A DNA stretch of 64,000 bases. It comes from Calliopum simillimum. Taxonomy: Eukaryota; Arthropoda; Insecta; Diptera; Lauxaniidae. Where the stretch lies: positions 115,901,309-115,965,308 of the forward strand of contig OX638368.1 of the NCBI GenBank assembly GCA_951812925.1, in the 5' to 3' direction. Shown here piece after piece: positions 1 to 10,099 of the stretch. Position numbers and translations under genes: made by a program. Each line of letters begins with the position of its first letter. Position 1 is the first letter of the stretch. The notes under the pieces are model-generated. The model was given only the letters and a program-made list of their open reading frames with translations, had not been told where the DNA came from and did no database searches.

Positions 1-220
1 TTTGGTGCTCCTTAATTCCGGAGTGTACTTCTTGTACCCTGTTTCCCATTTTTTCTTGTTTTTTTTTATAAGGAAATTAATTTTGTTTTTCTAAAAAATT
101 TTTACTAAAAATATTTATATCTGAGCAACATTTTCGTGGACAATGCTGCCATCTACCTTGTTTTGTGGAGGATTTGTTTTTACTGTCACTTGCTTAATTG
201 TTTGAAGAATCTGCTTTTAA

Positions 221-381
221 GGGGCTGTCCATAAACTCCGTGACGCTAAAATTCGCTATATTGAACCCCCCCCCCTATGTGACGGTAGCTTCATATAAAA
301 AATAAATAAAATACACCAAGCGTGACGCTTGCTCGAACCCCCCCCCCCCCTAGGAGCGTCACGGAGCTTATGGACAGCCCC
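221..381. mobile_element. Short TIR element (MITE), GGGGCTGTCC termini
   Basis: A 161-bp non-coding element begins GGGGCTGTCCATAAACTCCG and ends with the near-perfect inverted copy; the outer 28 bp of each end pair with one mismatch (GGGGCTGTCCATAA, then CTCCGTGACGCT). C-runs lie just inside both arms. It looks like a non-autonomous DNA transposon. Similar GGGGCTGTCCATAA termini are widespread in arthropod genomes, but I cannot assign a superfamily. The flanks (TTAA left, TAGG right) give no clean target duplication. Confidence 0.8.
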
Positions 382-450
382 TAGGTTGTCAAAAGGCTTA
401 AATTTGAAATTCGCATTTCTCAAAACCCACGAACTCATATTGAAAACATC

Positions 451-555
451 GGGGTTATCGTGAATCAAGATTCCTGGGGAATTTTCTTAAACTGCAATAT
501 AGAATGTAGGGCAGTCTGAGAAAATTCTCCGGGAATATTTATTCACGATAACCCC
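451..555. mobile_element. Palindromic mini-element, GGGGTTATCGTGAAT ends
   Basis: About 105 bp form one imperfect hairpin. GGGGTTATCGTGAAT at 451-465 is repeated inverted at 541-555, and pairing continues inwards through a GGGAATTTTCT-like block on the left and its inverted partner AGAAAATTCTCC on the right. There is no coding capacity. It resembles a very small foldback or MITE copy. Confidence 0.7.
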
Positions 556-603
556 CACTATTGTTGAAAATCCTACTGTTTTTATATCAATTCGCATTAA
601 ATG

Positions 604-853
604 CACAGCAAATACTTATTAACACAATTTAAACTATTTTGGTTTAAATTTTATAGTATTCTAAATATAAAAATTTTTTATACTTATTTTGGTATAAAAT
701 TTATAGTTAATAACAATTTTGGTTTAGAAGTTAAACGTTTTTGGTTAAGAATAACTTTATGAAAAAAAAAAAAATAATTGGAATACATAAGTTACAAGTA
801 CAAATACAATAGTATAAATAAGTTTATACTTTATCCCTAAACTTTTTGCTGTG
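604..853. mobile_element. AT-rich MITE with ACACAGCAAAA termini
   Basis: The element runs from CACAGCAAA (604) to TTTTTGCTGTG (ending 853), about 250 bp, with AT-rich interior blocks such as ACTATTTTGGTTTAAA. Related sequence with the same termini or blocks occurs at 17050-17190, 27971-28090 (inside the ftz intron), 35700-35880, 36741-36941, 38933-39120 and 40910-41105, so this is a dispersed family in this window. No ORF is present. Confidence 0.65.
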
Positions 854-1059
854 TGGTAATTTTGTTAAACTTTTCCAGTTTTTTGGACAAAAAGAGATTG
901 GTAGCAATAAGAGTGACGAAAACTTAAATATTATGAAAGTTTTCTATTTAGCAGTTCAAAAAAAAAAAATTGTTTTAAAAAATTACCCCGCCTCCCACCA
1001 GTCCTCATATTCTCAGATATTACTTCAATCTAACTTCAATATTGACTGACGCTGATTAC

Positions 1060-3490
1060 TTTGATGATAAACGCGTATAACAGCTGTCAAGCAACATGAT
1101 ATCAAAAAATTCAATCTTTGAAGTCACGGATTTAACTATGATTGTGTCGAGAACGAAACAATAAAAGGATGCTACGAAAAATCTCAAAAATTCTCTAAAC
1201 TAAACGACAAATGTAATTTGGAACATTTGCTGCCGCCATTGAGGAGCAGCAGCAAGGAACACAACAGCTGAGCTTGAGTGGATTTGCTTGTCAGGCACGA
1301 AACTAATTTCCTGACATCTTTCTGTTCAATGTGTGTGTGTGTTTGATACATAAGTGAAGTATACACAATCATCAAACGATGCCTGATGTGATGGTTGAAT
1401 GAAGCGACTTTAAAATTTAAATCTCAACAAAATTCAATTAAAGCAGCAAGAAATTCGAAACAGTTGCCATTTTTTTAAGAAATCACTACAAACAAGAAAA
1501 GGTGCAAAAGCTTTAGCATCCTGTTGAAAAGCTTTTTTGCATCCTGAAAAAAAGTTTCATTATATGCTAGGAAAATGTATATACCAATGAGTTCGTATAT
1601 ATATTCTATTCATTCTGACTCATTGTAATTTAGCGAGAAGTCTATGCTGCGCATGTCTTGACATTTTTCTACATCCGCACCCAACACATCCTGTCTTCAC
1701 TGACAGCGTTGTTGATTTATACCTTTATGGGTGGTTCGCATTCGTCAACCTCTTCAAAGTGTAGGCAATTTTTTTCTCACCCCATCTATAGTTCCCTTGC
1801 CATTTGAAGTTTCTGCCTCGTATTTGTTGTCTCGCAAGCGTTAACTCCACCCTGGTATTTGTTGCCCCAGAGGATTAGAATTTCATCAGCGTTGCTTTAT
1901 TTCTATTAAAGTTTAAGTTGTGCCTTAAATTTTGTACTTTTCTTCTTGATTGTTCACAGTTTTAAATTCTGCTTCATTTGGCTTTTGCTTCCTTTGGATT
2001 GTTGAAAATAGCATATCCGAAAATTATGTATTTGCACATGTGGCAACCCACACTTCTTTTGCGAAGTTGTCTGCGTAATTCTTAAGCTGTCTCTGTGATT
2101 GTCGGCATTTGGTTGCCTGGATGCTGTCGGCTGGGCTCTTTTGCTGGATTAGCATATTTAGTTTGATTGATTTTTACCTTGACATCGAAAGTCAGACGTA
2201 AACAGTCAGTTACTCACTCAGTCAGTTAGAGTTGTAATGTGGTCTAATGTTTGTTGCTGTTGTTGCTGTTCTGGTTTGAAGAATGTTGTTACTTCTAATA
2301 GGCCAACTACGCACAGTTTCTTAGTCAGTTGATTTCAATCGAATTATTTGAGTTATGTTGAATGCTATAGAAACGTTTATGTCATGTAGACAAAATAATT
2401 TTTATTCTCATTCCAATCACCAGAATTAAGGCATATTTTCATGATATTTTTCTTTTATCGCTCACTAATTTAGATGTGCAAAATAATATACTATACTTTG
2501 GCAAAGTCCGGAAATGTATCCAATGTAAAAAGTCTGAACAAGAACACATCCCGGAATGACTCCACTTTAAAGGATGTCAGTAATGATATCGAAAACATGG
2601 ACAGCTTAGGTACAGAAAGTTAGCCATACAGGTATAATGTATTTGGTCATTTTGGGCTGGTCTAGCTTTATCTTTATGAGTGAAACGAACCCACAGGAAT
2701 AGTCAGTCTTCTGGCGCAGGCATTTTTAAAATTAACCACTCTCGGAAAGTAACGGGGCTGCCCAAGTTATTGCAGTTGTTCAACGTTCATCTCTTCTAAA
2801 TTTCTCTTTTGTATTGTAAGACGCTTCATGTGAAACATTCATATTGAGTCCTCATGTAGTGAATAGTCTTTAGATAATTTTTTTATCACTTTTAGACTGA
2901 AGAATACAAAAAATTTGACAAAAAATTACCCTTTGACGAATTTGGTAGGTTTCCATATTAAAAAACACAGGATTTTTACAGGAAGTTAATTTAATAAGAT
3001 GAATGCCAAAAAGTGTGAGACGAAAAGGCCTTTTCTTCTTTACGGTTAAGCCAAAGTGCATAACATGTGGAACATCCACATACATAAAATGTTTCGGTAA
3101 AAGCCTGGCTTTAAATCCCGAGTAACAAGCTCCAGTTAATTGCTGATTTTTGTGAAAAAATTTGTCGATTCATAAGTTTGGATAGTTATAGTTTTCGCAG
3201 CATCAGACCTTAGTCCGAGATCATTAATCTGCCTGTCCAATATGTCGCGTTGAATGACAAGGGAACAATATGATTAATATATAACAGATCTTCCAGATGA
3301 CATCCAAAATTTTGTTGAATTTGACTAAAAATTAGATCGGCTAGTATTTAATAGCCTGACATAGTCTTCTATTTTGGTTGCATTGGATGTAAGAAATGAT
3401 TGTTCCGGACATCTGTAAAAGACAGTAGTGTAGTCAACAAACAATAACTATAAGATGGGTCTCAGCAGCGATGATGATGAGACGAAGACT
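1060..3490. other. Unannotatable non-coding DNA
   Basis: About 2.4 kb of apparently unique sequence of mixed composition. No ORF resembles a known protein and I recognise no TIRs or tandem repeats. The part at 1600-2350 is less AT-rich than its surroundings and could hold regulatory sequence of the Hox interval, but nothing specific can be supported. Confidence 0.4.
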
Positions 3491-3491
3491 A

Positions 3492-4132
3492 CCCAGTAAA
3501 ATCTTCGTTTACATGTAATCGGTAGTGTAATCTAAAAAATTGTTTGCATCGATTAGTTTCTGGGTTATATAAGGCATTATTTTAATACATGCATGTCATT
3601 GGGCGTAATCGATTACCCTAATAAAACACTGGCTTATATATAATCGATAAAGTAATCGAAAAAATTATATGTATCGATTACTTTCTGGGTTACTTTTGCG
3701 TTTATAAGTACTGAATCAATGTATTAGGACGTTGTAGATGTAAAGGATTCTGTTTTGGGCCAAAAGTTCATCAGGGGAAACATTTTCTGAAATATTATCT
3801 TTTACTATACCCAGTAAAATCTCCGTTTACATGTTATTGGTCGGGTAATTTAAAAAATTGTTTGCATCGATTACTTTCTGGGTTACATAAGGCATTATTT
3901 TAATACATGCATGTCATTGGGCGTAATCGATTACCCCAATAAAACACTCGCTTACATGATTAATCGATAGAGTAATCTAAAAAATTATTTGTATCGATTA
4001 CTTTCTGGGTTACTTTTGCGTTATATAAGTACTGAATCAATGTGCTAGTACGTTATAGATATATTTTGGGTTCTGTTTTGGGCCAAAAGTTCATCAGAGG
4101 AAACATTATCTGAAAAATTATCTTTTTACTAT
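3492..4132. repeat. Tandem duplication, 2 x ~318 bp, with ATCGATTA motifs
   Basis: Two head-to-tail units (3492-3809 and 3810-4132) share long near-identical blocks, for example from CCCAGTAAAATCT through the CATGCATGTCATTGGGCG block to GGGCCAAAAGTTCATCAG. Each unit contains four to five copies of ATCGATTA/TAATCGAT cores, including the palindrome GTAATCGATTAC and a repeated CGATTACTTTCTGGGTTA. Divergence between units is roughly 10%. There is no coding potential. Confidence 0.85.
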
Positions 4133-5640
4133 TTATTTCTTTTGAAATATTAACAAATGTTAACGTCAAAGTGACGTCAAAATCAAAAAATCTTAAGTAA
4201 AACAATTTCGAAATTTATGTTCTCACATTAAGATGTTCAATTCGAAGATGAAAGAGGAAATTCGAAGTTGTTCTAGTGTCGATGGTTGAAGTAGAAAGTT
4301 ATTAGAGAGCTGAAGGGAAATAGCAATGTCTGATATTGTCTACGAAATTCTTGAAACAAACAAAACCAATTGAATTCTTAGCTTTAATTACGACACAAAT
4401 TTTATATTTCTTTTTAACATAGTCTCTTAATCCCTCTTCTTGAACTTTTTGCTTCCAAATTCTTCAAATGTAATTTTATTCAATCAAAATGGGAGTATGA
4501 AAAAAACATTTTTTTTAAAAACCACACCCAGAACACGTTCAAAACAATCACTTTATTGTCAACTGTGGCAGGAGTAACAAAATCTACACATCAAGGACAA
4601 CAATCCTTTCAAATGCCAAGCACATAAAAACAGAAATTCAATTCTGAAAACAAAATCATATAAAGCAAATGTACAAAGTTTATTCCAAAACGAAAACAAT
4701 AGAAATCCTTGCAAAAAACAATCAAAAAGACCAAATTACGCTTAATGCACATGTAGCACATCAAATGTAAATTTCAGCATCGAATAACCGAAACAAAAAC
4801 AAAATCAGAACAATAATGGCTGCTTCATACAGGTACTTGTGTATAAGATATCACATGTAAGGATGTCCTTGCAAAAATTTCCGTGTTCTTTTAAATTACC
4901 ATCCTGCCGAGTGCAATACCAGCGCATTGCGAATCCTTTCCCAACATAATGCGTGCAAACAATGTGGAATTTGGTGATACGCCTGTCTTCTCAGTAGATT
5001 GCCAAAGTTATTGTTGTTGCTGTTGTTCTTAAGAGTTCCTTATGCTAATGACTGCGAAGGCGAATTTGGCATAGTTCGGCCTCCATTGTCTACCACATTC
5101 TTAAGATGATGATGAGATGGTAATGATGCGATCAGTTGAACTAAATTTTCTTTTTTTGACTCAAAGGCTTTGATGGCAAATAATCAACTGACATCATTTG
5201 TGACAATTGCTCGGAATTCAGTGCAACTCATCAAGGACATTTGCTTTATTGTTGTTGAAAGGAGTTGTGCACCTTAATGGGTTTGACATTAAAGGATTTC
5301 TATGGTCGTAATATCAAAGTTGTATTCTTTGTTATGTGATATGCAAGGATATTGCTTTGTTTTTTATTTGCAACAAAATGTTGTAGATTTTTTTGCGAAT
5401 TTTTTTGGCTATCAATTCTATAAGTTTTCTTTGATTTCAAGGTTATGGGTGACACATTTCAAAAATTTTGTGAATACAAAATCTACTTCTGGAATATTTT
5501 TTGGAACTAAAATTTCTTTAAAAATGTTATTTTAATTTGTCCTAATTTAATATTTGTTCATTTATTACTGTTTAATGTATTACATTTTGTATTTCAAATT
5601 AAAATATGATGAACATACTTTCATCTATAAATACACACGT
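4133..5640. other. Unannotatable AT-rich DNA
   Basis: No recognisable gene. The short open frame at 5302-5535 is phenylalanine-rich, reflecting T-rich sequence, and shows no domain. The stretch at 4800-5250 is more balanced in composition with no identifiable repeat. Confidence 0.4.
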
Positions 5641-5641
5641 A

Positions 5642-5982
5642 AGTGTGTTTCCATACAAGTCATTTTGTTGATAAACATTCATAACCCTCATCAACATTGC
5701 ATCCAAGTGTGCAATGTTGCATTCGAATGACAGCCGATTGCATTGCACTATTTTATCGACACTGCAAAAGCAGTTTCGTTAAGTTGCATTATTGCATACC
5801 CTGACGGCAAGAATACGCAGTTCGCCATAGAAGAAAAACGTCAACTGCGTGTATTTCCGTATCCGCTGCAAGGACCAAACATTTCAAGTTTCGCACATCC
5901 GTGCATCGTTGCTTAGGCAGACAGCTAATCAGAAGCATTAATTTGTAGTGCTTATAAGAATACACTTAGTTGGAAACACCCT
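5642..5982. mobile_element. TA-flanked TIR element (MITE), ~341 bp
   Basis: The left end AGTGTGTTTCCATACAAGT and the inverted right end (AGGGTGTTTCCAACTAAGT read on the minus strand) match at about 15 of 19 positions. TA dinucleotides sit immediately outside both ends (5640-5641 and 5983-5984), as expected for Tc1/mariner-type or other TA-inserting elements. The interior is non-coding and GC-richer than the flanks. A degenerate non-autonomous element is the best reading. Confidence 0.6.
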
Positions 5983-6557
5983 TATGTTCTATTTCTGGTA
6001 GGATAAGGTATGCAATTTATATTCTCACTTGCAGATGTCGCACAGTGTCGCGAGTGCGGCCAAAAGGGTCAAGTTAAAGTCTAAAATATAAACTTATCAA
6101 GGATGGCATATTGTAATAGAAATTAAAAAAAAAAAATGTATATATCTTAATAGCATAAATATACGAGCCCCGTAAACTTAGAGTTTTGGAAAGATAGAAC
6201 AAATGCCACAAAAACAAAAAAAAAAATTTAGTTCCATGATTCTTAAATCTAAATCAGGCCTATTTTACTAAATACTTTAGTTAAAACCAACTTTTTAGGA
6301 ATAAATGACATTTTTGCTATGTAATTGAGAAATTTTTGAGCAGATTTTTGTATTAATCTTTTGATAACAGTTACTTTATTGGACAAATGTTTTTTTGCTT
6401 ATTTGTGAATTCTAAACAACAGTTTGGGAGACCATAAAAAAAGAATGACGCAAAAGACCTTATTGCCTTAATTAGAAACAAAAGAGGTAAGTGCAATGTA
6501 CAAGTATATGAAAAAAAAGTGCCCCAAAGCACCCCAATTTTTTTTTCGCTAATTTTC

Positions 6558-7077
6558 TTAAGTAACCTCGATTAAAATTCAATAAAAAATTAATATTGAA
6601 AATTGATTTTTTAATTGAACTTTTAGTCATATATTTGCAAAGATCGACTTACATATAAATCTATCAATGCAAAACAACAATTATGATATATCAATACGTA
6701 TTAACACACTGACAAAACTGGCAAAAGTCGGCTTCGCAGCCGGGCAAGGCTGGTGCAGTGGTAACAACTTCTGCTACCAACCGCGAGTTCCAGGCCAAAA
6801 AACACAGAAAGTTTTCAAACTTGCAATTTTTCAATTATAATTAATTTAGTAAAATAAATATAATTATAATTACAACAAAAATAGTCTGATGAGTCTTTGT
6901 GGCGAAAGACGAAACATATGTCACTATAGCCGTGTTTTTAATCCGTTCCTTGATTTGTCATAATTATGTGTTAGAAAAATGCATTGATAGATTTATATGT
7001 AAGTCGATCTTTGCAAATATATGACTAAAAGTTCAATTAAAAATCAATTTTCTATATATAAAATGTCATTAAGTAAC
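6558..7077 (+). mobile_element. Hammerhead-ribozyme retroelement, copy 1 (TIRs + tRNA-like head)
   Basis: A non-coding element of about 502 bp (6567-7068) lies between direct repeats TTAAGTAAC (6558-6566, 7069-7077), a candidate target-site duplication. Arms 6598-6671 and 6979-7052 are inverted copies differing essentially by one T. The interior has a tRNA-like segment with an A-box-like TGGTGCAGTGGTA (6751-6763) and a B-box-like CGAGTTCCAGGC (6784-6795), then a hammerhead ribozyme 90 bp downstream. Size, order and arms match copy 2 at 58834-59378. No reverse transcriptase is visible, so it is non-autonomous. Hammerheads with minimal stem III are known in Penelope-like elements and retrozymes, and pol III promoters with hammerheads in Schistosoma Sm-alpha elements. 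Assignment to such a class is inference. Confidence 0.75.
6881..6927 (+). ncRNA. Hammerhead ribozyme (intact core), copy 1
   Basis: All invariant parts are present in order: core CTGATGA (6886-6892); stem II GTCTTT (6893-6898) pairing perfectly with AAAGAC (6905-6910) around loop GTGGCG; GAAA (6911-6914); a self-complementary stem III strand CATATG (6915-6920); then GTC, with the cleavage position expected after C6922. Stem I is closed by ATAGT (6881-6885) with ACTAT (6923-6927). Stem III has no loop of its own, so activity would be expected mainly from two molecules or tandem copies pairing through ACATATGT, as in other minimal hammerheads. Self-cleavage is inferred, not shown. Confidence 0.85.
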
Positions 7078-7079
7078 AC

Positions 7080-7750
7080 ACTTAAAAATTCTTAAAAAAA
7101 AAAAAAAATTAAAAAAATTAATATTCTTAGGAGAGTAAAATTAAGTATCTTAAAGAAATAAATTGCTGCGGGCTTGAAACTTAACGCAGATGTTTACTGG
7201 GCCATAGTAACCTTACAAAAAAAAGTTCCCAGCTCAACAAGGAGTTCAACCCCCCTTTTTATATGCTTAAAAAACAAAAAACTCAATTTTTGACCAATAA
7301 CTTTAAACTGTTTGTCGGAAAAAAAAAAATATTTGTCCAAAAATTAAAGTTGATGCAATTCTGCACATTTTGGTTTTAAAACATCTTTTTAGCATAAAAA
7401 TTGACCAAGATAAGTAATTTTTAAAAGTTATTTTTTTCGTTTTCTAAAACAAGCAAGTTCCAAACTTGTAAATATATCATATTAACATTGAACTCTAACG
7501 TCCTTAAAATTTCATCTTTTAATTGCCTAGCTTCTAAATTCAATATTTTTAAGTAAGAGTCTTTTTTTTACTTTCTAAAATGAGTGAATTTCTTAAATTG
7601 AAATATTTCACTTTAATTTTAAGTTATAACTGCTATAATTTTTTTTTCTTCTTATTCGATCGTAAAAAATCAAAAAAAAATTTAAAAGGATAATATTTAA
7701 CCTTTTTATTTGTATAAAAAATCTTTAAAAAATCACCCGATACAAATACT
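7080..7750. other. Very AT-rich spacer
   Basis: Poly-A/poly-T tracts and no ORF or repeat structure that I can name. Confidence 0.4.
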
Positions 7751-8371
7751 TTTGTACTAGAAGTAGGCTTTAGAAGGGGCAGGCCACGCCCATTTCTTAA
7801 CCAAAAGTATCACTGTGCAAAATTTTATCACAATCGGATAACGTTTACTGGTTTTGGCCGCTCTATATATGGGCTTGCGACACTGTGTGTCGTTGCGCTT
7901 CATATCTGGGCTTTAATTGGAATTTTGCCAAAATATCAGCCCTAGATGAGACTTTTAGAAGATATTAGAGTGAGCAGCGGAATCGTTGCCTTCGTTTATT
8001 TGATTCTACTATTGCCATTTTTTTATACAACCTTCAGATCTAAGGGATGGGAGGAGGTGTTCATTGTTCGCCTGTTTATTCTTACTGGAGTTCAAAGAGA
8101 CTATGGAACTATAATTACTAACAATAACCGCATATTTTCTTTTTAAAAGGTTGGAAAGCTCACTATGAAACAAATACTTTTAATATCATTTTTAATTTAT
8201 ATCCTTAGCGTTAAGCCTACCGTTATTTATGGGCGTGGCACCCCCACTAAAAATTATCAGCTTCCATAGAAATCGGTGCAGCAGTTAAGCACTGATAGCT
8301 TATACCATTAAGTGTCTTGGCATCACCTACTGAAATCATAATGGTCATGTTATATTTTCGTAGTGCTAACC
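7751..8371. repeat. Left part of a dispersed repeat interrupted by a TIR element
   Basis: The stretch carries GGGCGTGGCACC-type blocks also found elsewhere in the window and ends in TAGTGCTAACC. The sequence resumes at 9406 with ATATCTCCATG, and a paralogous uninterrupted junction (TTAGTGCTAACCCTATCTCC) occurs at 9520-9540. This repeat was therefore split by the 8372-9405 insertion. The 66-codon frame at 7946-8146 has no recognisable domain. Confidence 0.55.
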
Positions 8372-9405
8372 CACGGTGCTTGTGGGCGAATTTAAATCAA
8401 ACTTTGATGTACCTCGGATTTTTTTGTAAATTCTTATTATTGATGTCAAAAGAAGTTATTCTATGCAAAAAATAAAATTATAGAGGTGGCAAGCCGACTA
8501 CTTGTAAATTCAGCCGTTTGACACCGCGAGTGTTGTTGTTACGTGTATGCCATACGGCTTAATTTTAAAATGGTCGGTTCGTTAAACATGCTTAAAATGT
8601 GAAAGAAATTTTAGTTTCGTTAAATCTGGTAAACAACTTTAAAGTCCTAATCTTTGCCTTTAAAACCTTATTTAAATTATGTTGATATCTTTTTTTTCCT
8701 CAAAGATATCCTAACCTAAAAAGACACAAAAGTGCAAAAAACCCGATTAGCCAATATTTCGGTCTACGATATCTCTTAGAAGCATGAAGATATAAACATA
8801 ATTTAAATTAGATTTAAAAGAAAAGATCATGGCTTTCAAGTGCTTTAACCACATTTAACGAATAAATGATATGTTACATAGTCATATAGCTTCAAAACAT
8901 GGCAAAAAACTACTTTTTTCGGTTTTTAGATTAGAATATCTCAAAAACTATAAACGATAGAGCGATTCTGAGGTTGGATTAGCCTGTAGCATCGCAAAAC
9001 ACATCGAATGTGATTATTTTGATTTTTGTTTAATGTAGTTAAAAAAAATTTGTATTTTTTGTATGGGAAAATGCCCCAATTGGAAAAGGGATTATCTCAA
9101 AATTTAGTCGAGGAGTCACGGGTGGAATTATTTTTGTACATCATTTGAACGATAAGTAAACAGAATCTGGAAAAAAATTTGATTTTATTGTTTTTTTATA
9201 CTTATTATTATCAATAAAATCCATTTAACTACGTAAAACCACTTATTTATCTTTAATTTCGATTTTTATCGTTTTTTTAAAAAAGCGCCACCTCTATAAT
9301 TTTATTTTTTGCATAGAATAACTTCTTTTGACATCTATAATAAGAACTTACAAAAAAATCCGAGGTACATCAAAATTTGATTTAAATTCTCCCACAAGCA
9401 CCGTG
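8372..9405. mobile_element. 1,034-bp TIR DNA element with 4-bp AACC target duplication
   Basis: Arms of about 120 bp (8372-8493 and 9285-9405) are inverted copies beginning CACGGTGCTTGTGGG. AACC occurs directly outside both ends (8368-8371, 9406-9409). The empty site is effectively visible in the paralogous junction near 9525, which confirms the boundaries. No ORF survives in the ~790-bp interior. A 4-bp duplication and CAC termini recall Chapaev-like (CMC) elements, but that assignment is tentative. Confidence 0.8.
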
Positions 9406-10060
9406 AACCATATCTCCATGTCAAATTTCATAAAAATCGATACAGTATCTTCGACATAAAAGCCTTTTTTTGATTTGGGGGCGCGCCATCGCTCATATTG
9501 GTCATGCTATCGTTCCTTAGTGCTAACCCTATCTCCATACAAAATTTAGTAAAACTCACTGCAGTGGTTTAGCCGTAAGATTTTTTTTCTATTTAGGGGT
9601 GTGGCACCGTCCATTAAAAAAAAAACTATAATCCTATGCACTCCTCCTCCTCACAGCCTTTCCAACAAAAAACAAGCAAGGGTGTAACCTTTGGCCTGGC
9701 CAAAAATAAATACTCTACACTGCAGTATTTTCAAAATTTTGCTTATATGAGATGAGCCACGTCCTCTTGTCAGAGTTCACCCAGTTTTGCTCAGAGTTTG
9801 CATTTATAGATCTTAGTGTCTGAGTAAAATTTAGCTCGATTATCTTATGAAACGCTTTCAGTATAGCTTTTTGAAGCTTTTGGTTTATATGGGAGGTGCC
9901 ACGCCGTCTTGTTCGAATTTGGCCTGTTTGTTCTCAGAGCTTGCACTTATAATTCGTAGTATTTATGTGTATTTTGGTTGCATTTTCGTGAAAAATACTC
10001 ATAAAAATGCATTTTGAATATATAATTTGTGTGCGCGGTAGGCGTGTCCGTTGACCGATT
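9406..10060 (-). repeat. Dispersed GGCGTGGCACCTCC repeat family (degenerate copies)
   Basis: After the remainder of the split repeat (9406-9650), 9655-10060 matches the minus strand of the better-preserved copy at 39594-40410, including the GGCCTGGCCAAAAATAAATAC block, the AAGCTTTTGGTTTATATGGG block and the GTGTCCGTTGACCGATTT block. It is non-coding. Confidence 0.65.
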
Positions 10061-10099
10061 TGCTCATTTTCGGAATTGCAATAGCTTTCATTCACTTTT

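Noticed and set aside
6730..6800. A genuine tRNA gene
   Set aside because: A/B-box-like motifs are present but acceptor and anticodon stems cannot be formed convincingly; it is a tRNA-like part of a repeat element. The same applies at 22789-22803, 22940-22951 and 59050-59124.
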